DNA of 64,000 nt. Origin: Onthophagus taurus. Taxonomy: Eukaryota > Arthropoda > Insecta > Coleoptera > Scarabaeidae. The notes under the pieces are model-generated. The model ran no database searches and had not been told where the DNA came from. It worked only from the letters and a program-made list of their open reading frames with translations. Made by a program: the position numbers and the translations under genes. Location of the stretch: positions 11,043,501 through 11,107,500 of the forward strand of contig NC_091966.1 of NCBI RefSeq assembly GCF_036711975.1. Direction: 5' to 3'. Below are positions 13,600-23,089 of this stretch, in pieces; within the stretch, counting starts at the first letter, position 1; each line of letters starts with the position of its first letter.

Positions 13600-14600
13600 T
13601 TAATTTAATTTATTTTATTTCCACTTATTTTTCTGAATGATAATGAAGATTCGATTTTCCGACGTAGTCCTTAACCTTTAACCTGTTGAGTTTCAACCAA
13701 AAACATAAAATAATAGTAAACAACTCTTTACAACAGCCATAGTTAGTTACAAACAAAATAGACAAGCAATCAGTAACCTACCTTACACATTCGAACTATT
13801 GTTTGCTCAAATATTTTTTGTTTAAAGAACATATTTATATTTAATACTACGGAGTTAATCTAGGAATATGACTCCTTTCAAATTCTTCTGCTATACAAGA
13901 ACGTTTTCTTTCAGTTCTGAGAAACGATCCTGAATTAATTATTACTAATTACGATTTTACTACTGAATAATGATCTAAGTTAAGTCATTAGAATTTCACA
14001 AATAAATCTAAAACATGAATATACAAATCCTGTCTAGAATACTCTGTATTGTATCTCTAAATCAACGTTATGATGCACTAACCGTAATGAAACCCGAATA
14101 ATTCAGTTAAATTTCCATTACCAGAATAGATTTCCGTTCGGAAACCGAATCGTTGGGTAGATCAGAAAAAAAAGGATAATTTTAGGTAACGGTGACAGAC
14201 TCGTAAAAACCCTGCTGATGTAATCTGGGAAGACGAAGGTGGATGCGAGATCCCAATAAAGAAAAAAGCACGAAATGCTAAATGAAAAGCGAAGGTAAAT
14301 GGCCGAAACGATAAAAGGTCGCTGTAAATACACGTCTTCGTCTGACTGACACGTTTCGGAAACCAGTCAACCCGTTTATTGTCGACAGTAAAGTCGGAAA
14401 AGTAGATACAAATGGTGACATCCGCGGAAGAATATAAAGTCACATAAACAAATAGAAACAAAAGTTTATTGAGACATATTTTTCTATCAAATCCCAAATA
14501 TACCAAGATGAAAAATATTCCTAGTCAATTTAATTAATATCCAAATAAATAAACTTTAAATAAAGTATTGTTGTGTACCATTTTGAAAGATTAAATAGAA
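13600..14600. other. Intergenic DNA, no gene seen
   Basis: Overlapping minus frames at 14118-14506 are open but aromatic-rich and have no motif. Nothing here can be called a gene. Confidence 0.4.
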
Positions 14601-14998
14601 ATCCCATGTGGAATACCCTGTTCGTTTCAGAGAATTTGAAAGAGGGTTTGCACATCTTCGGAAATAGCGAACTCTCTTGACATTGAAATGTTGAGTGCTT
14701 GAAATCCGGTTCGACGTCGGCTTTAGTTTGGGTGCAAATATTCAGGTACAAATAATTGCAAATGAATAACGACTACAATCCATTGTCCCGAATCAGGTAC
14801 TATATTTAATGAGAAACTAGCTGAGACTGCGAAAATCCTATTTTTATTAAACAATGATAATTGTATTTTTGAATTGTTTCAGATAAAAATAAAAAAAAAA
14901 TCTTTTATGTCTAAACAGTCCAATTTTACAGTTGCATAACGCAAAATAAAAAGGAAATAAAGTGCATAAAAAGAAAACAACATATTATTATAAAGTAA

Positions 14999-15530
14999 TC
15001 AAAACTCATGTTCCATCAACGACTTGTTATTGCAATTATCACTTTGGCATTCGGTGCAATTTTGAACACGAATAAACTTTTCTACGAATTTACAAACTTT
15101 CCATTTCTGAGGTACAAAAGCGCAACCTCTTTGGTAAGCTGTTACATTTGTTTCTGTAAAATTTGGAAATTAATTTTCAAAATATTAGAATAAATTTGAT
15201 TAAAATTTACTTGGATCAGTAGCAATTAATTGAACACAAGAAGCTTTAACTGGTACATCAATTTCATTTCCTAAAGCCACATGTCTTAAGTCGGGAAGAT
15301 TTGATAAATGTCCGGCATTACATTTTTGTTTAACTAAATCTTTTAGATTTCCGGTAGCACATCCACCATTTGCTGGGCCAATACACAAATAACAACTCAA
15401 AGAATATGCTGGAATACAAAAAAAAATATTTAAAACTATTTTTAATAATACACTGAAATTGAAGGTAATTACCAGCTTGAATAGTTGCTATAAAAAGAAC
15501 AACAGAGAATAAATTCTTGATATAGTACAT
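14999..15530 (-). CDS. Secreted Ly6/uPAR-like ten-cysteine protein (unit A, minus gene)
   Basis: Three exons: 15473-15530, 15211-15408 and 14999-15138 (58, 198 and 140 nt; 131 codons plus TGA). All junctions are GT-AG, and joining them keeps the frame. The ATG was chosen because it opens a signal peptide (MYYIKNLFSVVLFIATIQA). The mature part begins LSCYLCIGP and has ten cysteines ending in NCTECQSDNCNN, the C-x2-C start and CxxC...CN finish of Ly6/uPAR three-finger domains. There is no hydrophobic C-terminal tail, so it is probably secreted rather than GPI-anchored. Insect Ly6 proteins act in septate junctions, ion-channel modulation and other extracellular roles; which applies here is unknown. 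It lies head to head with the gene at 16060 and has a near-identical copy at 18110-18640. An AATAAA on the minus strand lies at 14843-14848. Confidence 0.85.
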
Positions 15531-15928
15531 CTTTCTTGTTTGGTAAGTTGAACTACACTGTGTTGTGCAGTGTATGTGATGTTTGTAACAGCACAATGAT
15601 ATAAAATTGTCTATTAACCTTGGATGGGATCAAAAAATAGCCTCGCTTATTTATGTTAATAAAATTTATTTAAGTTATATAACAAAGTAAAGAATAAAGT
15701 TCTTTTTAAACATGATTTTAATATAAATTCTGAATTATTGTATGATAATGCGTAAACAAAATATAATTATACAACTGCTATAAATTTTTGTTTAATTTCA
15801 ATTTAATAAATGATTCACATCTTATGATTTATAACAATATTTATTGATAACCCTATATCAAAATAAAATCATTTCTATAATGGGATTAATCACAATTTTA
15901 TTTTTAAATAATAATATGTATAATATAA

Positions 15929-15990
15929 ATCGATATCGATCAAATTAATGCAAAACAGATAAGATAAATCTCAAGGTATTTAAAGTAAAA
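15929..15990 (+). promoter_or_regulatory. Conserved promoter block of unit A (palindrome plus GATA motif)
   Basis: A perfect 12-bp palindrome ATCGATATCGAT (15929-15940) is followed by GATAAGATAA (15958-15967), ctcaaggtatttaaag and about 92 bp to the ATG at 16060. The block is nearly identical in unit B. The doubled GATA core matches the binding site of GATA-family factors, which in insects drive midgut, fat-body and blood-cell genes. The tatttaaag piece may serve as a TATA-like element. Function is inferred from conservation and position. Confidence 0.5.
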
Positions 15991-16059
15991 CGATTTTCTT
16001 CAAACATTAATAGATTCACACGATTCGTTTATTTCACAACAAAATATTAATCAACAAAC

Positions 16060-16739
16060 ATGAAAGTTCTTTTAGTAAGTTGTTTTTTGATGATCACCAT
16101 CACAACAGGTAAACAAAAACGGCTTAGTTAAAATTTTAATCAAAAAATTAAATTCTATCTTTTCAATATCATAATGATATTGTTTCAGGTAGTGCATTAA
16201 AATGTTGGATGTGTATGGGATCTATGGAAAGTGATTGCTTCCGCGGTGAACAAGTTTCAATGACAATTCAAGATTGTGATTTGAATGGCGCCAAAAACGC
16301 ACCTTTACCGGAAAAAGATGCCCAGGTCGCTACAGTTCAAAAATGCGTCGATTTTGTCAGCATAAGTAATAATATTTAGAATCTCCTTGCTTACCATTGT
16401 ATTGGTTAAAATTAAAGAGAGATTTGCACTTTAACAATGGAATTTTTTTTTTATTATTCTTTTTGTTGCTATTAAAGCAGAATAATAAAAAAATTTCCAT
16501 TGTTAAAGTGCAAATCTGTCTTTAATTATAAGTAATAATGTATAACAAAATTCGATTAACAGTATAGTGATCGTGGTGATTTATTATTTACAGTTTCTGG
16601 AACTGAAGTATTAACCAGAGGATGTGGATGGATCTACGAAAACGTTGATATTTGCAAATATATGGATTCTGTTACGAGCTTGGTAAATTGCAAATCTTGC
16701 GACGAAAACTTATGTAATGCATATCCGTTAATTAATTAA
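16060..16739 (+). CDS. Secreted Ly6/uPAR-like ten-cysteine protein (unit A, plus gene)
   Basis: Three exons: 16060-16108, 16189-16365 and 16594-16739 (49, 177 and 146 nt; 123 codons plus TAA). The first exon encodes only the signal peptide (MKVLLVSCFLMITITTG). The mature chain starts SALKCWMCMGSMESDC and ends NCKSCDENLCNAYPLIN, giving ten cysteines in the Ly6 order with the terminal CN pair. There is no GPI-type tail, so it is predicted to be soluble and extracellular. The last intron carries a 166-bp foldback insertion that duplicates the splice-donor sequence; the paralogue at 19311 lacks it. The gene shares its upstream region with the divergent minus-strand Ly6 gene. A polyadenylation signal AATAAA lies at 16782-16787. 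The biological role is unknown. Confidence 0.87.
16374..16539. mobile_element. Foldback insertion in Ly6 intron, with target duplication
   Basis: Relative to the paralogue, about 166 bp has been added after the exon 2 donor. The 12-bp sequence ataagtaataat occurs before (16362-16373) and at the end (16528-16539) of the insert, as expected for a target-site duplication. Within it, 16410-16460 and 16479-16526 are inverted copies of about 49 nt around an 18-nt loop, with one mismatch and small indels in the T-run. It may be a MITE-like or foldback element, though the hairpin does not reach the left edge. Confidence 0.7.
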
Positions 16740-16781
16740 TTATTACTATTAACATGGTGTAATAATTTGAGATGTTATATA

Positions 16782-16787
16782 AATAAA
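16782..16787 (+). terminator. Polyadenylation signal AATAAA
   Basis: It lies 43 bp after the stop codon of the plus-strand Ly6 gene of unit A. It is conserved in sequence context in unit B. Confidence 0.55.
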
Positions 16788-17139
16788 AGTAAACGCCAAG
16801 AATAATATTTTATTTCCTATTTAACAATTTTGTATTTATGTTTTGCAATACTTTTTGTCATGTTGTTATTACGATTCACAAAAAGCAGTGTAACATCAAA
16901 CCTAATAAACGATGTTATTTATATTCAAATGAAATTATTCAAGCTAATTAAATTCGGTCACTTTCAACGTTATGAAGCACCAGAAACAGTAGTCACTCGC
17001 TTTATCAGTTTTTTTTTACTAATTTACACTTCGTACACTAACTTGAGGTTCAGATTTTAAGTAATCTTCAATTTTATACAATTGGATAGTTGAAAAATTT
17101 TCTTCAAATTCTAAGGTTAAGCGATTTCTGGAAATTCAT

Positions 17140-17728
17140 GTTGATAGGATTTTGCAATAATTTTCTGCAACCAATCAATGCGATCATTAAAAGAAATTAT
17201 CTAAGAAATCTTTTATGCTCTGAAATGTCTCTTATGAAGTTGACTGATAGTGTCTCCTTATCTCTATGGTGATCTGGTTCCGACCACAATTTTACTATTT
17301 TTGAAACCACAATTTTCGGCAGTCTATTATTTAGCATTCTACGGACGTGATTAAAAGCAAAGAAAACTTTTGATACGATGTCTGTTCTAATTAAATTGAT
17401 TAAAGGCGAATTAAATTGATATGACATAAAAGAAAATAACATTTCGTCCAAGAAAGTGGGGCTTGTTCGGAATAAAATTCAACCTGTATAAACGCTAGAC
17501 ACACCAGAGCTAAGGTGTAGAAAGATTTAACCATTGTCTCCGCCAAGGCTAGCCCCAGTGTAAAGTTTATCCACAACTCTAATCATTGGTGTGCATCTGG
17601 TAAATCGACCTCATTTGCCATAAGTCCAAGATGGCAGTCTGACTTATGATTTGCTTTTCCTCCTCTACAATGGACTCGTTTCGGTTAAGGCAATTTGTAA
17701 TTTTTCTAATCGAAAAATCTTTTCTACG
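17140..17728. other. Spacer between duplication units, unassigned
   Basis: This segment has no counterpart between the end of unit B and the next gene. It contains an 84-codon minus-strand frame at 17197-17451 (including LWSEPDHHRDKETLSVNF) that I cannot assign. It may be an insertion relic, or unique DNA captured at the duplication junction. Confidence 0.35.
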
Positions 17729-18109
17729 AAATACCCTGTCGTTGCAGAAAATTTGAAAGAGGGTTTGCATAAAATCTTCGGAAATAACGAACTACCTTCA
17801 AATTTTAATGTTGACTGCTTTAAATCCGGTTCGACGTCATCTTTTGTTTTGTAACTAATATTCAGATACAAATAACTGCGACTACAACGACTACAATCAA
17901 TTGTCCCGAATCAGGTACTATATTTAATGAGAAATTAGCTGAGACTATAAAGATTCTATTTTTATTAAACAATAATAATTGTATTTTTGGATTGTTCTAG
18001 ACAAAAATTAAAAAACAATCTCTTATGTGTATATAGTTCAATTTTACAGCAATAACGCAAAATAGAAAAGAAATAAAGTGCATAGAAAGAAAACAACATA
18101 TTGTTGTAA

Positions 18110-18640
18110 TCAAAACTCATCTTCCAGTAACGACTTCTTATTGCAATAATCACTTTGGCATTCGGTGCAATTTTTAACACGAACAAACTTTTCTACGAAT
18201 TTGCAAACTTTCCATTTCTGCGGTACAAAAGCGCAACCTCTTTGGTAAGCTGTTAAATTAGTTTCTGTAAATTTTGGAAATTAATTTTCAAAATATTAGA
18301 ATAAATTTGATTAAAATTTACTTCGATCAGTAGCAATTAATTGAACACAAGAAGCTTTAACTGGTATATCAATTTCATTTCCCATAGCCACATGTCTTAA
18401 GTCGGGAAGATTTGATAAATGTCCTCCATTACATTTTTGTTTAACTAAATCTTTTAGATTTCCGTTAGCACATCCACCATTTGCTGGACCAATACACAAA
18501 TAACAACTCAAAGAATATGCTAGAATACAAAAAAAATATTTAAAAATATTTTTAATAATACACAGAAATTGAATTTTATTACCAGCATGAATAGTTGCTA
18601 GAAGAAGAACAACACAGAATAAATTCTTAATATAGTACAT
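18110..18640 (-). CDS. Secreted Ly6/uPAR-like ten-cysteine protein (unit B, minus gene)
   Basis: Exons 18583-18640, 18322-18519 and 18110-18249 have exactly the same lengths (58, 198, 140 nt) as the unit A copy and the same GT-AG junctions. The signal peptide is MYYIKNLFCVVLLLATIHA. The mature chain starts LSCYLCIGPANGGC and ends NCTECQSDYCNKKSLLEDEF, with the ten Ly6 cysteines preserved. Changes from the paralogue are conservative substitutions, without stops or frameshifts, so both copies look functional. The last exon is open only after splicing; the intron 2 donor (GTAAAT) falls inside the open frame that continues to 18311, so an unspliced reading gives a false 109-residue product. Predicted secreted, with unknown partner. 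Confidence 0.85.
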
Positions 18641-19176
18641 CTTTCTTGTTTGGTAAGTTGAACTACACTGTGTTGTGTATGTGATGTTTGTAACAGCAAA
18701 ATGATATAAAATTGTTTATTTAACCTTGGATGGGGTCAAAAAACAGCCTCGCTTATGTTTTTAAAATTTATTTAGGTTATATAACGAAGAAAAGAATAAA
18801 GTTCTTTTTAAACATGATTTTAATATAAATTCTGAAGCATTTTGTGATCATGCGTAAACAAAATATAATTATTAGACTACAATAAATTTTTATTGAACGT
18901 AGATGTACTAAAATTAGAAAGGAATGTTGGTATCTAATTAAATAAATGATTCACATATTGTGATTTATAACAATATTTATTAATAACCCCCAGATTAATC
19001 ACAATTACAATTCTATTTTTCATTATTACAAAAAGAATAATTGAAAATATAACATTTCGATATTAGACTCCTTATTCGCAGGAGGAAATTTTTCCACCTC
19101 AAAAATTTAATTTTTATTTTATAAAAAAAAACTATAAACAATAAGAATATTTTAAAAAAATATTAATAGAATATCA

Positions 19177-19240
19177 ATCGATATCGATCAAATTAATGCA
19201 AAATATAGATAAGATAAATCTCAAGGTATTTAAAGTAAAA
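19177..19240 (+). promoter_or_regulatory. Conserved promoter block of unit B (palindrome plus GATA motif)
   Basis: The palindrome ATCGATATCGAT (19177-19188) and GATAAGATAA (19208-19217) recur here with the same order and nearly the same spacing as in unit A. The GATA motif ends 94 bp before the ATG at 19311. Survival of both motifs while the surrounding intergenic DNA has diverged suggests they are functional. Confidence 0.5.
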
Positions 19241-19310
19241 CGATTTCCATCAAACAACAATTGTTTCACAAGATTCGTTTTACTTCACAACAAAATATTA
19301 ATCAACAAAA

Positions 19311-19833
19311 ATGAAACTTGTTTTATTAAGTTGTTTATTGATGATCACCATCACAACAGGTAAAAAAATCATTGTTCAATTAACATATTAAAATTTAAAT
19401 CAAAAAATTAAATTCTATCTTTTTAATAATACAATAACATTTTTTCAGGTAGTGCATTAAAATGTTGGTTGTGTATGGGATCTATGGAAAGTGATTGTTT
19501 CCGCGGTGAACAAGTTTCAATGACAATTCAAGATTGTGATTTGAACGGCGCCAAAATCGTACCTTTACCAGAAAAAGATGCCCGGGTCGCTACAGTTCAA
19601 AAATGCGTCGATTTTGTCAGCATAAGTAATAATCTCTATAAAAATTCGATTATAACAGTAGTGATTGATGTGATTTATTATTTACAGTTTCTGGAACTGA
19701 AGTATTAACCAGAGGATGTGGATGGATCTACGAAAACGTTGATATTTGCGAATATATGGATCCCCTTACAAGCTTGGTAAATTGCAAATCTTGCGATGAA
19801 GACTTATGTAATGCATATCCGTTAATTAATTAA
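19311..19833 (+). CDS. Secreted Ly6/uPAR-like ten-cysteine protein (unit B, plus gene)
   Basis: Exons 19311-19359, 19449-19625 and 19688-19833 (49, 177, 146 nt; 123 codons plus TAA) match the unit A gene in length and phase. The signal peptide is MKLVLLSCLLMITITTG. The mature domain runs SALKCWLCMGSMESDC to CDEDLCNAYPLIN with ten cysteines. It differs from the unit A protein at a small number of positions, for example KIVPLPEKDAR against KNAPLPEKDAQ. The last intron is only 62 bp because it lacks the foldback insertion. Reading through the exon 2 donor gives a false 79-codon frame ending at 19708. The polyadenylation signal is at 19975-19980. Predicted extracellular and soluble; target unknown. 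Confidence 0.87.
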
Positions 19834-19974
19834 TTATTAGTATTTACTTGGTTTAATAACTTGAAATCGATTTTATTACAATAATATACACAAGATGTTA
19901 TATAATTGTTACTATTTACTTGGTTTAATAACTTGAAATTGATTTCTTTATATACTCTCACAAGATGTTATATA

Positions 19975-19980
19975 AATAAA
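19975..19980 (+). terminator. Polyadenylation signal AATAAA
   Basis: It lies downstream of the unit B plus-strand Ly6 gene, in the same context as in unit A. A partial direct repeat (tacttggtttaataacttgaa) at about 19843 and 19917 lengthens this 3' flank relative to unit A. Confidence 0.5.
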
Positions 19981-20479
19981 AGTAAACGCCAAGAATAATA
20001 TTTTATTTCCTTCTTATCATTTATCATAAAAATTGATGTCTATGTTTTGCGATACTTTTTGTCATGTTGTTATAGTACAAATCAATCGCTTTAACAGTTT
20101 TTTGAGATATTAAATTTTTAGTAATCGTCAATTTGGTAGGGTTTCGCGATTCCCGGAAATTCAAGTTTCATAACAATACATAAAATATTACAATTATGAC
20201 AAACAGGAATTTTGGCGTACATTCTAATTATGTGGATTGATGAATTAATTTTAACATTGCGCCCTATATCAAATTCCCAACTGTGCTAGTATCGATTTCA
20301 GAATGAATATTTACCCCTTTTTGCCCCAGCGGCCTGAAAACAAGTTCGCATGTTTATAGGGTTAACATCAGCGTTCTTTTTATTTTATTTTTGATGAGGT
20401 GTGATCAAATAATAACTCATTTGTGAATCATTTTACTAAGTTACTTTCAAAAGACTGTAGCAGTGTCGGCTAAACTATT

Positions 20480-21190
20480 TATTTTCCTCTGCATTTAAGA
20501 AAATGTTTAATTAAATATACGATTTTTGTATCTATTTCTTCGTTATCTGTCTCTAGAACGTTGTGTCTGTTGTTTCTGATAAGGTCTGCCTCTGTAATAT
20601 ATTTAAGAAGTTGACTGCCTGCTGTCTCTTCATCCCTTTGGTGGTTCAACAGACGTGGTTGTGCCAAAATATGTTGCTCTGTCTTCCCCATATCACAATG
20701 TTGTGAACCCTGCATTGATCTCTAATGTCGAACTTCTTAACTCTGTCCCATCCGGTGTTTGCCCTAAGAGTAATCATTTTCACTCCTATTAATATTCTCT
20801 TAGTTTTGTTTGTATCTTCACGTATTTCAATGACATAAATCATTATTGGACTACTTATTACGCAAGTAGTGTACATCCGCACTTTACTGAGCAGGTTGAA
20901 ATTGCGGACCCTTTGTTGATTTAACTGCACAAGTCCTTTGCGAAATCCTGAGTGCTTGAAATGTGTACACCCAAGTATAAAAATTTCATAACTTCTTCGG
21001 TGAGGATATTCTTGACTATTAACTTACATCTTGTGAAGCCATGTTCAAGACTTCACTTGCATGATAGAACCTGTGTAGTTGTTATTGCAGATCATCCTTT
21101 GAGTTAGCAATTTTTCCAGCGTCGTCAACATAACATATTATGCAGCTTTTCCTATGGCCCATTTTATATCCTAGGTTTGATATCATAAAA
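20480..21190 (-). mobile_element. LINE reverse-transcriptase remnant
   Basis: Minus-strand frames give, in order, CYVDDAGKIANSKDDLQ (the catalytic Y-x-DD box, about 21140-21090), SKVRMYTTCVI, TGWDRVKKFDIRDQCRVHNI and IVIWGRQSNIFWHNHV. This is the usual order from the RT active site to the C-terminal part of an RTE-like LINE ORF2. Frameshifts and stops interrupt it throughout. Confidence 0.65.
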
Positions 21191-22100
21191 TTTAGTCAAC
21201 ATTTTCCAGGTGAAAATAAAACAAATTGTGAAAATAACAGAAAGGGCACTTAAAATTGAATTACTTCCACAAGCGAATGACTAAATCAACCTATCCTATG
21301 CAGAATGGAGCTATTTATGGAGGGAATGGGATGCGAAAATCTGGATTTAGCGCCCTATCATTGTCAGCATAACCCTATCCAATTGGTACGGGCTATAATT
21401 TAAAGAACATTTTATTTTCCAGATATTAACAAACTTTTGAACGAAGACTTACCAAAATAGCACCGATAACTGAGGAGACAGTGTGGACCACATCTTAAAA
21501 GTGAAGAAGATATAAATAGGATTGATGAAATAGCAGAAAACTTAGAACTCGAGTTTACAGTAAATATGGGTAATCTATTGACTTCTACTATAATTTGGAA
21601 TCTCTAACATAGTCTAACCTAGTCTCACACAGTCTGACGCATCTATAAAATCATTTTTGAACAACCTATTAGTTGAAAGGACGATTTTTTATGTAATATC
21701 TTTCGCTCATCCTCGTTTATCATTATAAAAATGGTGAGTTATCAAGAATTATACTTCAGAATGAATTTGTTCAAGTTCAATATTGGTTTACATTTGTAAA
21801 TCATTCTGTATCGTAAATATTATTTTATATAAAAAAAAGCTAAATGTTAAAGATCATTCACTTATTTATTAATGTTGATAACAGAAAGCAAAATAAATAT
21901 TTACAGTTACTTAATCGATTGAGATATTCCGAATTTCAAAATGTTTATAAACATTTTCGCAGTTAAACTATATTTAGACTGAATTTATTTTCAAAAATAA
22001 TACGTTTTATATATTTTACATTCCATGGATTGTAAAAGATTTACAATGATGTTGAAATTCCCTATGTTAGGATTTTTATTCTATATTAGTTGGATTACCC
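21190..22100. other. Intergenic DNA, no gene seen
   Basis: No exon or element can be supported between the LINE relic and the promoter of the third Ly6 locus. Confidence 0.4.
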
Positions 22101-22140
22101 ATTGGTAGGCCTAACATGAACAAAAAAATTTAAAAAAACT

Positions 22141-22225
22141 GATAAGATAAGTGTAGAACAAGTTCAAATTTTATCTCGAATACATGCCTTATTGAAATTT
22201 CAATTGCTTATCTTATAATAAAACA
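22141..22225 (+). promoter_or_regulatory. GATA-motif promoter of the third Ly6 gene
   Basis: GATAAGATAA at 22141-22150 ends 97 bp before the ATG, almost the spacing found in units A and B. A second, inverted copy (cttatctta, 22207-22215) is followed by ataataaaa. The palindrome seen in units A and B is absent. Confidence 0.5.
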
Positions 22226-22247
22226 CAAGGTAAACGAAGTTATTAAA

Positions 22248-23075
22248 ATGAAAATCGTTCTTTCTGTGTTCTCTCTCATTTTGTTTTCTTTAAACTTCGG
22301 TAAGTTTCGTTACGTTGAACTTTTTAATTTAAAAATTAAAAGTATTATTAATAAACTTAGATAAAACTTAAATTAAATCATGGTGTTCGCTCAATATTGA
22401 TAAGTTTTAAGTTTTGACATAACAAACAAAATCTATTATTTATCAAGACCAAAGTAAGTTATTAATCTCGATTTAATAAGTTAAAACTTAGATAAAACTT
22501 AAATTAAATCATGGTGTTCGCTCAATATTGATAAGTTTTAAGTTTTGACATGACAAACAAAATCTATTATTTATCAAGACCAAAGTAAGTTATTAATCTC
22601 GTATTAATAAGTTAAAATTTTAATTAAAAATCTTTAGGTTTTGCCTTAAAATGTTGGTTGTGCGTGGGATCTTTGGAGAGTGATTGTCTATTGGGGAAAG
22701 AACGTGCTATGGTCGTTCAAGAATGCGGAGCTGCTTTAAGAAATGTTACAACGGCTAAAAGCCCTTTAAACATAAAACGAGATTCTGATGATGATGATTC
22801 GGAGATAATTGTAACTTCATGTGTAAGCTTTATTATAGAACGTAAGTAATTTAATTATTAAACTAAAAAATACATACAAATTTTTTATGGTTTTTGTAGA
22901 ATATGGTTCGAAAATGATTGAAAGAAGTTGCTCGTTTTCTTATGAAGGAGTCGATGTTTGCGATTATATCTCCGAAATTGAAAATGTTTTAATGTGTGAT
23001 TCTTGTAATGAAGATAAATGTAATTTAAGAACAAATATACAAACTGTAAATGTGAAAATAATCTCAGATGAGTAA
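22248..23075 (+). CDS. Secreted Ly6/uPAR-like ten-cysteine protein, diverged paralogue
   Basis: Exons 22248-22299, 22638-22841 and 22900-23075 (52, 204, 176 nt; 143 codons plus TAA). The intron positions match those of the plus-strand genes in units A and B, showing common descent. Signal peptide: MKIVLSVFSLILFSLNFG. The mature part starts FALKCWLCVGSLESDC, aligning with ALKCWLCMGSMESDC of the paralogues. It has ten cysteines ending MCDSCNEDKCN. It is longer because of an acidic insertion in the middle (KRDSDDDDSE) and a C-terminal extension after the last cysteine. There is no GPI-type tail, so it is predicted secreted. Intron 1 contains a 131-bp tandem duplication. No divergent minus-strand partner is visible next to it. 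Confidence 0.83.
22353..22619. repeat. 131-bp tandem duplication inside Ly6 intron 1
   Basis: Two near-identical copies in direct orientation (22353-22483 and 22484-about 22619) differ at only a few bases, so the duplication is recent. Each copy includes atggtgttcgctcaatattg. It lengthens the intron and does not touch the splice sites. Confidence 0.9.
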
Positions 23076-23089
23076 AGGTTAAAAAACGT

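Larger units (their letters stand above)
14610..17140. repeat. Tandem segmental duplication, unit A (Ly6 gene pair)
   Basis: This block is matched by 17729-20165 in the same orientation. The similarity covers a left flank without a recognised gene, a minus-strand Ly6 gene, the intergenic promoter region, a plus-strand Ly6 gene and about 400 bp downstream. Exon lengths and intron phases are identical between the units. Divergence is concentrated in introns and intergenic DNA. Unit A alone carries a foldback insertion in the last intron of its plus-strand gene. Confidence 0.85.
17729..20165. repeat. Tandem segmental duplication, unit B (Ly6 gene pair)
   Basis: Direct repeat of 14610-17140. Both genes keep the same orientation, exon lengths and splice phases as in unit A. 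The left flank (17729-17880) is also duplicated and differs from unit A by a 3-nt indel among other changes. Unit B lacks the foldback insertion, and has extra sequence between its two promoters (about 18890-19160) and in its 3' flank. Confidence 0.85.

Noticed and set aside
14118-14506. Two overlapping minus frames of 71 and 114 codons
   Set aside because: They overlap in different frames, are Phe/Ser-rich and carry no domain.
18311-18640. A 109-codon single-exon reading of the minus-strand Ly6 gene
   Set aside because: It runs through two clear introns; splicing gives a longer product with the full ten-cysteine pattern and matches the duplicated copy.
19469-19708. A 79-codon plus frame starting inside the unit B Ly6 exon 2
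   Set aside because: It starts downstream of the real signal peptide and reads into the last intron; the spliced model is better supported.
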